From the NCBI GenBank assembly GCA_000827265.1, contig KN834762.1, positions 64,939 to 128,938 on the forward strand: 64,000 bases of DNA. Direction: 5' to 3'. The notes beneath the pieces were generated by a model. It saw only the letters and a list, made by a program, of their open reading frames with translations. It was not told where the DNA came from and ran no database searches. This document shows positions 26,204 through 38,454 of this stretch, in pieces. The DNA comes from Collybiopsis luxurians FD-317 M1 (taxonomy: Eukaryota; Basidiomycota; Agaricomycetes; Agaricales; Omphalotaceae). The first letter of the stretch is position 1; every line of letters begins with the position of its first letter. The translations under genes were made by a program, and so were the position numbers.

Positions 26204-26889
26204 CTACTGGCTGAGAATTGTACGAACAAACGATTCGTAGTTGACGTTTCCATCGCTGCGAAAGCATGTTAGTATTTCTGAAATATTTTGAGACCGTTCC
26301 AGAACTCACGCGCCGATCTGAACTCCCTTCAATAGTTCGTCCACTTCCTCGTCAGTCATCTTTTCTCCTAGCTGCGTAAGCACGTATCTGAGCTCTCCTG
26401 CTCCGATAAATCCGTTCCCCTCCTTGTCGAAAACTTGGAAACCACGAATGAACTCCTCTGTGATCCGAGGTGAGATACATGCCAGTTACTATAATCAGAA
26501 TGTGCTTACCAGGAGTCCCTGCAGGCTTAAATCCATCTGGCCGGTTCAGTATTTGTAGGAAAACATTATAATCCACTGAAGATGAGGTTAGATCTTGATA
26601 TTCGAAGAGTTGAAACAAGGCAGACCATCTCTCGGGGCCGACGCGACAATCTCTGCTACTTCTGCCTGGGTAGGATTCTGACCAAGTGCTCTCAGGAGAT
26701 CTCCCAGGGTTTCTCTTGGAACCTTTCCTGTTCCCTTCTTGTCAAATAAAGCGAAAGCCTCCTTGTACTCTGTTATTGGAATGTTAATACCTAACGAAAT
26801 CGAGAGTTTTATAAAATCTAACCTGCGTTATCACTCTGATATCAATAAGCCTCGCGTTATAATAGAGATATAACTGAAGAACTTACCAT
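26204..26889 (-). CDS. cdc4: Essential myosin light chain, Cdc4 type
   Basis: EF-hand protein that binds the IQ motif of class II myosin in the contractile ring. Exons (minus) 26887-26889, 26823-26835, 26626-26769, 26510-26575, 26310-26457, 26204-26255 give 141 aa, the same length as S. pombe Cdc4. Spliced start [20 protein letters not shown]; further landmarks [67 protein letters not shown] and the end [15 protein letters not shown]-hand loops are degenerate at several Ca-ligand positions, as expected for a light chain that binds constitutively. The first coding exon is only the ATG and the second is 13 nt. Head-to-head with the next gene, 90 bp between start codons. Confidence 0.95.
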
Positions 26890-26979
26890 GATTGCTCAAT
26901 GGTCGTTGTGGTTCAAATACAGGAGGAATAAAGTCATGTGCTTCTCAGCGCCATCTTCCTCCTATCGGGCGAGTCTAAC
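26890..26979. promoter_or_regulatory. Compact bidirectional promoter, cdc4 / PAC1-like
   Basis: Only 90 bp separate the proposed start codons of two divergent genes. It must hold both 5' UTRs and core promoters, or the transcripts overlap. No TATA box seen. Confidence 0.5.
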
Positions 26980-28017
26980 ATGGTCAGCTCATTGCAAGCT
27001 CTGTCTGTCGTGCAAATCTGAGAGTTATCAGGATATCGATCCTTTAGCAGACACACCACCGCCTCGTTATGCTGTAGAGTCGGATGAAGAAGACGAATAC
27101 AACCCATTGCAGACTCCGTCCGCCGAAAAATGGTCTCCTCCAGAAATTAAAATTGTCGCCAAGATTCCAGCGGATCGTCCTTTGATTATGGCTTCAGGTG
27201 ATGCAGGTAAATATTGGGCCAAAGGGTGCAAACTTGGCGAGCAGATTGGTGGGGTGTATGTCGATAAAATTCAAGTACGCGAAATTTGCTCTGGCTATTC
27301 CCTCGTCGTCTCATTCCACTTCTCAGGTCGGCCTAATTTTCAACCCACCTTGGTCTCAATCTACGATTATTGTCTCCGAAACGTTTGCCAGGCTACCAAT
27401 TGCCTTTATGCACCCCTACGCAGAAACACTGGTTGGAGAGCTAAAAGCTTCGAGGTAATATGAACTACCAGTACCATACATCGATAACTGGATCTTTTGA
27501 ACAGTTTCTCGCTTCTCGATACGTACCCCACTCCCACTTATGTTTCTTCCAGGCCAATCGCCTTTCAGGACGCGCCGATTCGATATATTTCCACATCTCA
27601 GCCGAACTCTGCCATTGTATGTCTGTTTTGTCCTCTTTCAACTGTACTGACGTCTATAATTAGACATCCTCTTCTGAGCCTTTCCCGCCGCCAAACTTAG
27701 TGCATTCCTCAACTTCAGCTGCCCTTTTATCTCTCATCGCATCGAGGTTCCCCCATTTAAATGCGACTCTCTTAGTTTTACCTTTCCCTCGCATTCTCCC
27801 GCCTGCGCCCAAGGTTTTGGGTAATTCTGACTTTTCGCATCTTTCAGATGACGAATATCAATGGTCCGCAGGAATGATGGGTATTGTACATACGCTCTTG
27901 TTCTCTGCGGTTGGGCAGAAGCCTGGTGCGCCTTGGCAAACTCCGTCGAACAGCAAAGCTTCAGGCGCTGCATCTGCGAGGAATAGGGCACCTGTTAATG
28001 ATGGAATGTATATCTAA
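26980..28017 (+). CDS. Probable proteasome assembly chaperone 1-like protein
   Basis: Exons 26980-26982 (ATG only), 27032-27274, 27327-27454, 27505-27616, 27664-28017 give 279 aa. The model start reads M-DIDPLADTPPPRYAVESD; a frame-open alternative begins at the ATG at 26936 and needs no first intron, but has no conserved look. Visible: acidic N-terminus (ESDEEDEYNPL), a beta-rich core (RPLIMASGDAGKYWAKG, GLIFNPPWSQSTIIVSE, FMHPYAETLVGEL) and a Ser/Pro-containing middle, ending in helix SDDEYQWSAGMMGIVHTLL. The architecture resembles PAC1/PSMG1-type chaperones, which pair with PAC2 to seed the alpha ring of the 20S proteasome. The assignment rests on overall pattern, not on a diagnostic motif. 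Confidence 0.5.
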
Positions 28018-28162
28018 AGTGTAATGTACTTGTATTCCTTCAATGAACTCGAATCGAAAGAAAACCGCATTCGGGTCGGGCCAGCCTCGGATGTTCCGAG
28101 GATGATTCCACGGTGTTACTTGCCTCCTGCCTTCATCACGTTTGAGGAATGACCAGCTATTC

Positions 28163-30106
28163 ATGTCATTTTTCCATGTCTTTACGCTGATTTTGCTTTT
28201 CTGGGTCATCGTCCATATCATTCATCGAATTTATCAACCAACACGGGTTTCGACTCTACTCCCAACATTGAACACTGTTGCACCCCGTGCTCGGCTGCTC
28301 TGGGCAGAAAAATCCACAATTCTTACTCTGAATAAGGCCAATCTCAGGATTCAAACAAACGCTTTCAATGCAAGGCACGATTATCTGGCTGGAAAATTCA
28401 AAGACAGGCGATTTGCACGTCTCCAGAAAGGGATTACCACTTTTTACAACATCGGAGTCGCCGCCGGGATGTGTGGGATGGTCCTAGGGCTTGCTGTTCT
28501 TTTCTGGGCCACCGGGAGCTCATTATTCGACGCCTTTATAACCGCTCCCAGACCTTCCAATCTTTCCAAGCGGGACTTGACTAGTACAGACCCAGAAACC
28601 AGCCCTGCGGCGACCTTGATACAGCCCATAGTACGTCAACTACTTTCATACATCTTATCTAGTTACTGATACTATATAGATACCAGGTGTAACGGTACCT
28701 CTAAGCCACCTGCCTATAATCCTCATTGCCGTATTTCTATGCCAGATTGTTCATGAGCTGGGCCATGCTGTAGCTGGAGCTCTGTAAGTGTTTTCACGCG
28801 TCCTTTCCCCTCTCCTGCCTGACTTAACCTTCCTCAGCTCCTCAGTTCCCATTCTATCCTCTGGTCTATCGCTTACATTCATAATACCCTCTGCTTTCGT
28901 CTCGTTCTCAGCGGCATTTATGAACCCCTTAGATGCCATTGCAAAGGCAAGAATCATCGCTGCAGGACCTTGGCACAACCTTGTTTTCTGGATTCTACTT
29001 CTCACGCTTGCAAAAGTTGGGCTTGTCATTGAAACAACATCTGGTCTGGGTACCACTTTAATGAGTGTCTGCTGGAAGGACGTTTCGCAGGAAGGTCGCG
29101 TAGTCGTGGGGATAGACAATGTTTGTTCCCCTCTTTCCTTTGTGTATTATAACTCAAGTCATTATGTTATGTCAGGACTCCCCTTTGAACGAAGTGCTTC
29201 ACATTGGTTCTGTAGTTAATGCGCTGGATGATGTTTCCCTGGCAGACAAAGAAGATCGGTGGTCCGAATACCTGACGCAAAAGTCCTCAGAGAGTATTCC
29301 CTGGTATGGCTGGTGTGTTTCCAAGCAAACCTTCCAAGGTGAATGCATCTTCATCTCCTGTTCTTGCAAACAACTTTGACGAATGCCCAGCTAGTCCCGA
29401 TGACTGTTGCAAGGATGGCAATCCCACTTTAGATCATCTATGCTTTGATTCGCTTGGTCCACTTGGAAAAAGCTGTCTCAATCCCATTTCCACCCTTTCG
29501 AATTCCACCGACATTCTCCGCTGCCACCGTGAAACCGATTGCGGAGAAGATGCAGCTTGCATTTGGCCTGATTCGCCGATACTTCGACTAAGTGTGAAAG
29601 GGCAGGATCTTATTCTATGGAGTGGGCCTAGAAAAGAAATTTGGGAGCAAGGTTTGCTTTAGTTTCTTCAAACATGACGTCGTTCTGGATATTCTCCCAG
29701 TCTCAATAGGCCGATACGCTCCCCGATTCTGGTTCATCCCTGCAAGCTTACTCGGATTCTTCACAAATTTCTATGAGTATGTAACCACTCCTCACACTGA
29801 ACTATATCTTATACACTCTTTTGCATCCAAAGTTACCTCCAAATGGCCACCCTATCTCTGTTCTTCTTTAACCTCTTACCCTTGCCTCACTTGGACGGAG
29901 CTCAATTCCTTGCCACAGTTTTGGAATACTTCTTAGTACCTTCGTTAGAACTAGGATCAACACCTATGGATGTAGAGTCAGGCATATCGACGTCGCAGAG
30001 AAGTGGTCCTTCTGCGTGGAGACGACGGCTGGAAAATTTCGTACAACTGTTCGCAGTTTGGCTGGTCGTATTATATATCTTGTTAACAGCAATGAAATTA
30101 TTGTAA
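28163..30106 (+). CDS. Site-2 protease (S2P, intramembrane zinc metalloprotease, M50)
   Basis: Polytopic protease that cleaves membrane-bound transcription factors such as SREBP within the membrane. Exons 28163-28630, 28680-28783, 28838-29120, 29176-29338, 29391-29651, 29701-29776, 29833-30106 give 542 aa. Zinc-binding HELGH lies in the segment FLCQIVHELGHAVAGAL; the third-ligand region reads NLLPLPHLDGAQF (LDG motif). Also visible are AAGPWHNLVFW, the lumenal Cys-rich loop (SPDDCCKDGNP, HLCFDS, CHRETDCG) as in metazoan MBTPS2, an N-terminal membrane anchor (HVFTLILLFWVIVHIIH) and C-terminal membrane helices (FAVWLVVLYILLTAM). The start is the ATG at 28163, first in the frame. Probable role: sterol or hypoxia signalling. 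Confidence 0.92.
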
Positions 30107-30297
30107 TTGGAACAAAAGGTGCAAGTTAGCGCGCGGAAGACCCGATGATAAAATAAATGTTACTAGCAATAGTCCAAACCATGTAGCATGCATTAATCAA
30201 AAGATACGGGTATATCAGCGTGAAAAAAGGTAGGTATGTGATGTTCCATCCAAACTCTCCTCATAAAAATATTAACATAAATCGATAGATACAATCG

Positions 30298-33200
30298 TCA
30301 AGACCTTGCAGTCGGAAATGATCCAGGTATAGTTTGCCGTCTCTTTTCCGGATGGTGGAAGTACGTTCCATACCGAGATATGCGAGAAGGACTGGCGGAC
30401 AACGAAGGACCCGAAGCAGAGTCTTCATCTTCAGAGACCGCTTCGCTCCTACTTGCTTCAGTCGGCATCCGAGGGTCCGCCTCATCCCCGTAATCATCTT
30501 CGTCGCTGTCAACATCATCCACCAACCAATTTTCGTCGTCAGGCATCATGATCACCCCGCTAGCATGATCAAAGCTGAGTCGATGATGAAGAACGTTGGG
30601 CGTAGTCTGCGAGCGTCTAGAAGAGCGGGCATCTTGCCAAGGATTGGAAGTGGTCCCGTTGTTTTCCGAACTCGACCCAGGAGTTGGTATTGAAGTTGAT
30701 ACTACTCGACTTCGGCGTACAGTGCTGGGTCGTTTGCGCAAAGTGAGAACTACTGTTTGACCTCCATCGTTGCCTTGTCGAGACGTGCCGTTATTACGAT
30801 TCTCGTGGTTGGTCAGGGTTTGTCCTTTCTTCAACGGCAGCCATGGTTCTGGCAAGACTCCATTCAATGCGGGATGTCCATAACGTCGTTTTCCAGTACT
30901 AAAGATGGAAGTTAGCAAATTTCACAGAGTGGATAGAGGCGGCATACTTTAATACACCGCGATACCAATTGGCCATAGGTGGCTGCGACTGCAGGAAAAA
31001 GAACGTAAATTGACGCAGAGAAGTAGTAATAGAAAGAGGCCTACATAGTCAGTTCTCTCATCTTCAGGAGCAACATACAACGTTTCGTCATTTTGGGCAT
31101 ATCTTCGCTTGTTCAAGTTACTGCATAAGGAGGTGAGAAATAGAATCAGCGTCTCAAATGAAATCTTTGTCCAACCTTTGAGACCAAGTAACTGGATGTC
31201 CCATCTTCAGGCGCGCCACATCAGCGGACTCTTCTCCTCTCTCAACCTCAAATACTGAACTCAAATTCACGTATTCGCTCAACGGAGTCAGTTTCTTGTG
31301 CATCCACCATGACCAAAATAAGGTGCCAGCTAAAAGAGGTACGAGCAAGAATGAAAGTATAAAAGATTCCGAGAGCAGGAAGAAGCCGGTCATGAATACT
31401 AGGAAGATCAAGACTCCCCAGATAAGGCGAACATATGTCAGCGGCCAAGCCTGACCCTGCGATTCATACGGTTTATAGAACACTGCAGAAAGATTAGTGA
31501 ATATATGATCCGGCGAAAAGCACTGCTGGACGCACCGAATAGCAATTTATATTTGTACACCATGTAGGCGACACCGAAATAAATCGCTCCGAAAATGACG
31601 ATGAGAGGTTGCACGACACTGTACAATAAAGTGATGGTAAACATGAGGATCGCTTGCGGATACACGACGCCATAGTTGATCATCGGTGGTGCATTAAGCT
31701 CAGCAAAGTCTGAATGAGAACAATCAGCAACTTCATTAGTCATCCAAAGGCCCTTCTCTGGCGTACCTCGGGGGGTTCTAGTGAGCCCTCGCATCAACAT
31801 CCGGGGCACAATTACACCAAGATTCAGAAGCTGGAGGGGCATGATACCTAGGCCTGCACACACCATCTTTAGCGAAAAACGTAATCGACTATTTGGAAAT
31901 AACGAACCTTGCAGGATCGCATACGACAGGAAGAAGTTCCTGGAAAATACTTGGGCAAGGTTGCATCAAGCGTGCGCGTGTAACATACCTGGCTTTACCC
32001 GATTGAAGGGCTTTCGCAAGTTTTGTCGGTATTTTAGCGGGAAAGTTTGCTAGGTCACGAACCAACTGCCAGTATGTAGTGGCAACAAGGAAGATGAATA
32101 CAACGTTAAACAAGAGGAACAAGTGATATCTATTCCAAAAGGGTCAGTTTCTGATGACGGAGGATCATATGCCTACGTACTTCTTCATCAACGAATATTC
32201 GATCCAGCTTCGCGCACGATATCCTTGAAGGTAGGTGAGGCCCTCGAGTGCAAACGGAAGCAGCGCATTCAGAGTGATCATTGCCATGGATGGTAAAGAA
32301 TTCTGCACTAAAGCCTGTATCTTGTCGCTTTTATCAATGAGGTGGGCGAGCCATGGCGATGCCTTTTTGATTTCATCGTAGGAGAGTAGACTCGCGAGTG
32401 CTGCGATAGGTATCACCCAGAAGAAGAACAGGAAGGCGATGGCGCCAACGATCAAAACATCCCGAGCACGAAGGCTGTGGTCTGAGGTCGTCATGTTGGA
32501 CCAAATGATGTCGCGAGGTTCTGGTGAAGCGTATGTCATACATTGGAAGGGATTTGGAGCATGCGCAGTTTGAAGCGCAATTTGCTACGAGCTAGAGTCA
32601 GGGATCAACTTTTCAAGCGGCCTTTGTACTGCAACATACCGCACTAGACATCTTCTCGAACGTTACGAATGCAGTTTTTGTAGCCTTAAACTTTCCAGTC
32701 CGTCTCCTTCTCTTGACTATTTCGTCAATCTCGCTAAACTGTTTCTCCAAATATTCCAATGCATCAACCTTGGGTCTGAACCACCCTGGACGTATCGTGG
32801 GTCTCTGTCGATGGGGCACGACTAAGCGAGTCGTAGGTCCACTTTCCGAGTCTGGTTCTATCAGGTTGACAACGGCGTTATTCTCCGGATCGTATTCTTC
32901 CACAGTGCTAGGGTTGCCGACATACGCGGCCCATGCGTTTTCTAGATCCAACAAAGCTCGGGTACGTTTCCTCAGAAGACGTTCCAAACTACCGACTTCT
33001 CGCACAACTGATACACTCTCCACACTCATATTCATGCTTTCAAAATACTCCGCCAGTGGTCGTTCTCCACGAAGATGTTTGGGAAGATTGGTAACCATCA
33101 CAGTCCGAGCAGAAATGGAGTGAACGAGTTCAAGAGAGAAGAGTTGGCGAGAACGGATGAAGCGGCGGTAGTTTTTGTAGATGAAATAGAGTGCAAGACC

Positions 33201-34021
33201 AGTGAACAGATAGGTGAATACAAGATGGAGCGAAAGGAAGGTGTTCGCGTCAGAAATAAGGCTCAACCAGCTATCGTCGGGGGGAAGTGTGGAGTTCTTG
33301 GAGGGTTCTAGCGAGTAAGACACGATACGATTGACCCAGTCATCGTCAGGTTCACTACCGTCCCCATCGTTATCGTCTCCCAGCTTTTTGTTGTGCTGCA
33401 AGGCAAGTCAAGGACTAGACTGGAATATTCATCAGTCCCACGCACCTTCCAATTCAGAGGCATCAGTGCGGTCATTGCAAAGAAGGAGCAGACGGAGAAA
33501 AGGTAAAAGGACATTTTAAAGAAATTGAGGAGCTTGCGTAGGAGGAATTAGCGTTGGCACTTTGAAGCGAAACAGGATCAATCATACAACGGCAGCATCC
33601 AAGCCAACAATTTGTAGCACCGTGAATTCAGAGGTCCTAATAGTAGGAAGGATCCAGCCAAAGAACGCTTGATGAGCATGAGCTTCATGAGGGGAGAAAC
33701 CTGTGATAAACTATGAGGGTTGTGGACATGGGATTTAACCGCTCGAAGACGCACCCTTTAGTTTCGTTCTTGGAGCGTAGAGAAGTGGCCATCTAGTCCT
33801 TGCATATGAGAATATCAGAAAGGAAAATAGTCCGATAGATCCAGAAAGAATCAGCTGTGTTGTTAACCAGGGACCCTCAAACTTGACTGTCGAATGGAAT
33901 TACTGGACATGACTTTGGGACTAAAACTGATTGCAGACGTACGAGTTGGAGGAGTTCCAGGTGGAAGTTCCGGTATAGTCTCGTTGCCGTCTTGGAGAAA
34001 AATTCTGAAATATGAGGACAT
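30298..34021 (-). CDS. CSC1/OSCA/TMEM63-family cation channel (Rsn1-like)
   Basis: Multi-pass membrane protein of the osmosensitive calcium-permeable channel family. Exons (minus) 33943-34021, 33755-33886, 33588-33700, 33446-33532, 32640-33395, 32181-32584, 31989-32129, 31908-31939, 31767-31853, 31536-31709, 31176-31482, 31045-31120, 30948-30988, 30298-30898 sum to 1009 aa. Family signs: N-terminal membrane helices (TQLILSGSIGLFSFLIFSYA, VLLNFFKMSFYLFSVCSFF), a cytosolic RNA-recognition-like domain (TVMVTNLPKHLRGERPLAEYF ... TKTAFVTFEKM), the signature EPRDIIWSNM, then the 7-TM core (VLIVGAIAFLFFFWVIPIA, PPMINYGVVYPQAILMFTI, VVQPLIVIFGAIYFGVAYMV). About 280 C-terminal residues are cytosolic and Ser/Asp-rich, as in fungal Phm7/Rsn1. 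Head-to-tail with the upstream GH71 gene is excluded by strand order: both read leftwards, and the GH71 stop is 224 bp upstream. Confidence 0.93.
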
Positions 34022-34245
34022 TCTGTGCGACAGCGTCCTGCGCACCAGGACGCAAGTTAGGGACTAGACGCAAACAATGCTAATTGCCTTGCGGGAAGAT
34101 TATCATGTGAATGACAAAGCTCGATAAGATTAGATAAGAACCTGGGTAGACCTTGCTACTGATACACTTCGTTTTCCCTTATGCTACTGATACAGTTTGT
34201 TTCATATTGCTACATCTTTCGATTCCCCTCAAAATGTGCTAACCA

Positions 34246-36450
34246 TCAAATGACGCATCCCTCTCCCGCACACCCGACCCATGCATTATAGTTGAACTGC
34301 TCCGGAGTTTTGATAAACTTGAAACCTTGGCTTCCTCCATCCAGTTCTATAACATTTACCCCTCCACGCTCGACTATCCCTCGCATACTCACACCTGCAT
34401 CTGCATTTGCATCAGAGTCGGGGACAGAGATGGGGATGGTGAGTTTACTAAGCCCTGCGGGCACAGAAAACGTTTGTGAAGAGAGAGGTGTCGCAGAAGT
34501 GCTGTTGGAAGAAGGCACAATCTGGAGGGTGACGTTTGCTGGCTCTGAAAGCAAGGCGGTAGCCCATATAGCATCGAGGACCTGACAAAAAAATTTCAAA
34601 ATTGTGTCCTCAATAGCGCTGGGAGGAACAATTACCAATTCACTACCGGGAACAGGACCAACAGTATCCGAGGTTGCATTGGCAGATGCAGGATGTGTAC
34701 GAGACCACATAATAATTCGTTCTTCATCAGACGAAAGAGTAGGGTACGAGCCAGTCTTGAATGCTTCCGCATAGTACGACGTTAAAGAAAGCCAGGCTAA
34801 ACAGGTTCATATCGGTTTTCATGCTTTCCTCTCAAGTAGCACACTCACCAGTGTGATTCATTCCATCTGTCCAAGCTTCACTTCCTGTCGGAAGAGCCCC
34901 TTCTATAGGCCCGACATAATGCGATTCGCCATAATCATTCCAAGAGATGATTTCGACGATATCGACCTGATCTGCAATGGGAGATTGAGTTAATGTTCCG
35001 TTCGTCGGGTCAGTGTCGCTTCCGAGAGGTGCCTGGGCTGAAATGAGTGACTCCCAGCGTTTGGAGAAAAGGTGCTGATCGGCAACGTAAAGGAACTTGA
35101 AGAGAGCCACATGAGTGCATCGAACGGAAGAACACAGAATGCTGAGCCTACATTCTTGTTAAACGAGTCTTTACCAAAATGCGTATAGAATATTGGTGAA
35201 ACTCCTGCGACATAGATGCTACCTGTGTTGGTTGATTTGGCATTTCCACTGCCAGTAGAGAAAGCTTGAAGAAATTGACGGTCGGACTCCGGGGAGCCAA
35301 TAAAGTTACTCAAAGCTTGTTCAATGCCGCCGACTACAGAATTGGCTGTTTGAGTGGAAGGCGTATTACTTGAGCCGCCGAGAAGGTTGGAAAATTTCCC
35401 GAGGGCGTTGGAAGTGGTGTTGAGGCCCAGTAAACTCTTCAAAGACGAAGAAAGGGTGGTGGAGGAAGACCCAGTAGAAGCAGTTGTAAGCTCGACGGGC
35501 TAAACAGAGTTGAATCAACAAAAGCGCGCAAATTGACCGTCAGAGGACGTACCCATCCGCCATTCCACTAAACAGTTACATTACATCAATGATGAAACTA
35601 GTGATGACCACGAAAGAAACATACGTTAAAAGTTCCGTCAATAACTCCGGTGAACTGCGATAACTGGTTGGGTGCAACAAAAAACGACGGCACAAAGGTC
35701 ATTTTTCCCTGCAAATCCGGATGTTGAGCAAATTGGGTGCGCCAGCCCTCGACAACTGAGCTCTGGCCAAATTTGCAGGATTCCCCGGAAAATGTGGATA
35801 CAAACGCGGCGGCTTGGGTAGAAGAGCTGCGTGAGTATCGGAATTGGTTGGGGTGGGATAAATATGGGGTAACTAGGGCACGCAAAGCTGCGGCATCGCT
35901 TGCAGATGCGCAAGGTAGAGACCTGGAACCAAGAGAGTTCAGTGGGTTGTATATTAACGCTCTTTGACACGCACGACATATCCAGAGAAAGAAACATCTT
36001 GAAATTGAGTGACGAGTTCTGAGCAGTCGCGTAACTAGAAACAATCGATGTTAGGCATAGAAGGAATTTCGTCGAAGAGGAGACGCACGCATCCGCGACC
36101 CGATCTGGTTGCCAAGGATCACTCCCCACATTTAAAGCGAACCCATCTATCCCAGAAGCATGGGCCAGTTTGATGTCATTGAGCCAGTCTTGAGAAGTAT
36201 AGGGGAAAGTGTTTCCAACCATATGGTGGGCGATTACATATTTGTTTCTGTTCGAGGAAGGAGGTGAGGGGGAAGGGGAAGAGGATGCGGATGTGGATGT
36301 GGATATGGATGTCGGAGAGACCGTGAAGTTGGAAGATGCTCTCAGATTGAATTTATTTGGTGAGATAGTCTTTGCTGGGAAAGGAAGTGGAAGCGCGTGC
36401 GCGACTCTGAGAGTAAAGAGCGATAGAAAAAGGAAAGTTAAAGTCTGCAT
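34246..36450 (-). CDS. Secreted GH71 alpha-1,3-glucanase (mutanase)
   Basis: Hydrolyses alpha-1,3-glucan of fungal walls. Exons (minus) 36089-36450, 35975-36034, 35625-35922, 35553-35567, 35152-35499, 34849-35095, 34636-34796, 34246-34581 give 608 aa. Signal peptide MQTLTFLFLSLFTLRVAHA, a Ser/Thr/Pro stretch (about 45-65), then the GH71 catalytic domain: KYVIAHHMVGNTFPYT, DWLNDIKLAHASGIDGFALN (candidate catalytic Asp), KMFLSLDMSS, FVAPNQLSQF, FNWNGGWP, EIISWNDYGESHYVGP. A C-terminal beta-sandwich-like domain follows, ending GCAGEGCVI. The 15-nt exon 35553-35567 codes exactly WNGGW. A family-specific Ser/Thr/Asn-rich insert follows WNGGWP (about residues 250-330). Role: wall remodelling or mycoparasitism; the sequence cannot distinguish these. 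Confidence 0.92.
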
Positions 36451-37275
36451 AATGAAGGCGTAAAAAGTCGTATGGCACAGCCAGGAAGGAAAGAAAGGAA
36501 AAGCAACAAGGGCAAAAATACAGTCCAGAAATTACTTACCGGTTATTATATCTCTAAAAGAACAATGAGCACAAAAAGGAACCCTTTGTTTCCCATTTCG
36601 TTGAATAGGCGCCCAAACATCCCACAACAACCCCGTTTAGCGCCGGGTCTGTTTTGTTTATGCATACATCCACAACGCTATGCTGGCGTGTAGTAATCCC
36701 ATACTTAAAAATGGTATTTCCAAAAAGCTAAGCAAGGCTGGTTAACCTCCCTCCTACACAGCAGAGTTACATACTTGTTACAACGCTCAGCTTCAATTTC
36801 GATATCTCAAAAAACATTGGACAGTTTTTTGCAGCAAGCGATTTCAAGACCCGGTCAAGAAGCATCCGGATTGTTATACCCTTCCTTCTTTTCACCTGCG
36901 CCAAAAACTTACCTTGTGATTATCAATTTTGATATCAATCTCGCTAATTTCTCGCAAAGACCCGAGCGCTCTCAGCTTCTTTTATGTCGGACATGCATAC
37001 AAGAGAGAGAATATTTCCTGGACACGCGAGAACATATATACAGTTATAGCATGAGCACAGTGTCTGTTGAAATCATTGTGAAATCAGCAAGGGGCAAGTC
37101 GAAATTCCGAGTTATATCGGGTTCCATGTGCTTCTGCACATGTATTCTGATTTTCAACCATCTATGATATATACATAAGGGCAAGGTGAAATTTTTTCTC
37201 CGTCGTCGTCCTCTAGTGCATTACACAGGCTTCCTCAAATACAGACTCGGAGCTACTGCTCTCCTGCTTTCTATT
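36451..37275. promoter_or_regulatory. Divergent spacer, GH71 / unknown secreted protein
   Basis: 825 bp of AT-rich DNA between divergent start codons. No gene or repeat recognised. Confidence 0.5.
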
Positions 37276-38342
37276 ATGCACGTACCTCTTTCTCATCTAT
37301 TCCCTTTCCTTACCATTTACTTCGTCACCTTGCTCGCATCTTCGTGTGTCAATGCTTCAATCATCGGAGACTTTCCGGCCGCAATAGTTGGGACATACAA
37401 TGTCTCCTTCCTTTTGACTGAAGTACCAATCGCTTTGGCACAGTCAGTATGTCTCTATTCTACGTACAGTTTAAATTATCCCGGCCTATCTAAGTATCTT
37501 GACCCTATCCCATTCTAAAAGTTCCTTCCTACATCATACTCCCTCCTTCCTCCCAATAAGACCCTCTTTCCTAGCGCCTCCAGCGACCAAGTTCCGCTTT
37601 TCATCGAGCTCGGGAGGGAAGCAGACGCAGGACCTCCAGGACTCAATTTTGAAGATTTTCAGGAGGCAAAGCTAGAAGTGCCCAATGTAAAGCGACTTGA
37701 CAGCTTTCCTGATACGCCTTTCTTGTATAAAAGGTCAAATTTCGAATTGTGCTTCTTGCATTATTTCTGATATCTCGTGACCTTTAGGTGGATTGCGGTG
37801 GATAACTCCCTCGATGTCGTTGGATCTTTGGTAAGGCATATTTCTAATTCTCGTCGATGCACAGAAAGCCCACTACTTACATGTGCTCCGGAGACAGTTG
37901 GAATTTGGGTTAAACACCTCCCTGCAAACATTTTCGCCGCCCAATAGCAGTAACTCGCCTTCTTTTACGTATTCCATCCTCGGCTCCATTGATGCAACAT
38001 TGGTCCCATTAGCGAGGGGAGAAAGCTTACGCTGGCCCTTGGAAACGTTCCAGAATATTGGCAGCATGCCTTGGTTCGCGGACTATCCCACCTGCGCGCA
38101 GCATTTTTATGACTGGACAGCCTTGGACGGTATTTCGTTCCTCGAGGGTGAGTGTTCTATTCGTCCTTCCAACCCAAAACACATATAGTTATAAATTATA
38201 ATGGCATACAGGAAATGTAACACTTTACCCTCCTTTCACTAGTCCTGGAAACTCGGCACCAGCAACTTTTCCGGCGCAAGCTGTTAACGGCGTCTTCCAA
38301 TTTAAGATTGTGGGCCCATTGGTCTGTGATGAGTTTGTATGA
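37276..38342 (+). CDS. Secreted protein of unknown function
   Basis: Exons 37276-37446, 37522-37733, 37788-37830, 37865-38147, 38212-38342 close to 279 aa. I do not recognise the family. The N-terminus is a clear signal peptide (HLFPFLTIYFVTLLASSCVNA). The mature part is predicted all-beta with several N-glycosylation sequons (YNVSFLL preceded by GT, PPNKTLF, LNTSLQ, GNVTLYPP) and Pro/Phe-rich turns; two Cys in the second half (PTCAQHF, LVCDEF) could pair. Short hydrophobic motif WPLETFQNIGSMPWF. No transmembrane segment or GPI signal. It lies 112 bp upstream of, and in the same direction as, the sphingolipid methyltransferase. The carboxyl end is the least certain part because a further intron could extend it. 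Confidence 0.65.
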
Positions 38343-38454
38343 TACTTACGGTACTTAGGCAATATACTGTACTTGTTTGCGCCGGCCTCCGGCTTGATGT
38401 GACACGTCATTATAAATTTGGAAATTTCTCGGACCACTTTTTCTCTGCACGGTC

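Noticed and set aside
30334..30693. Plus-strand ORF inside the CSC1 gene
   Set aside because: Antisense shadow of the long last exon of the channel gene.
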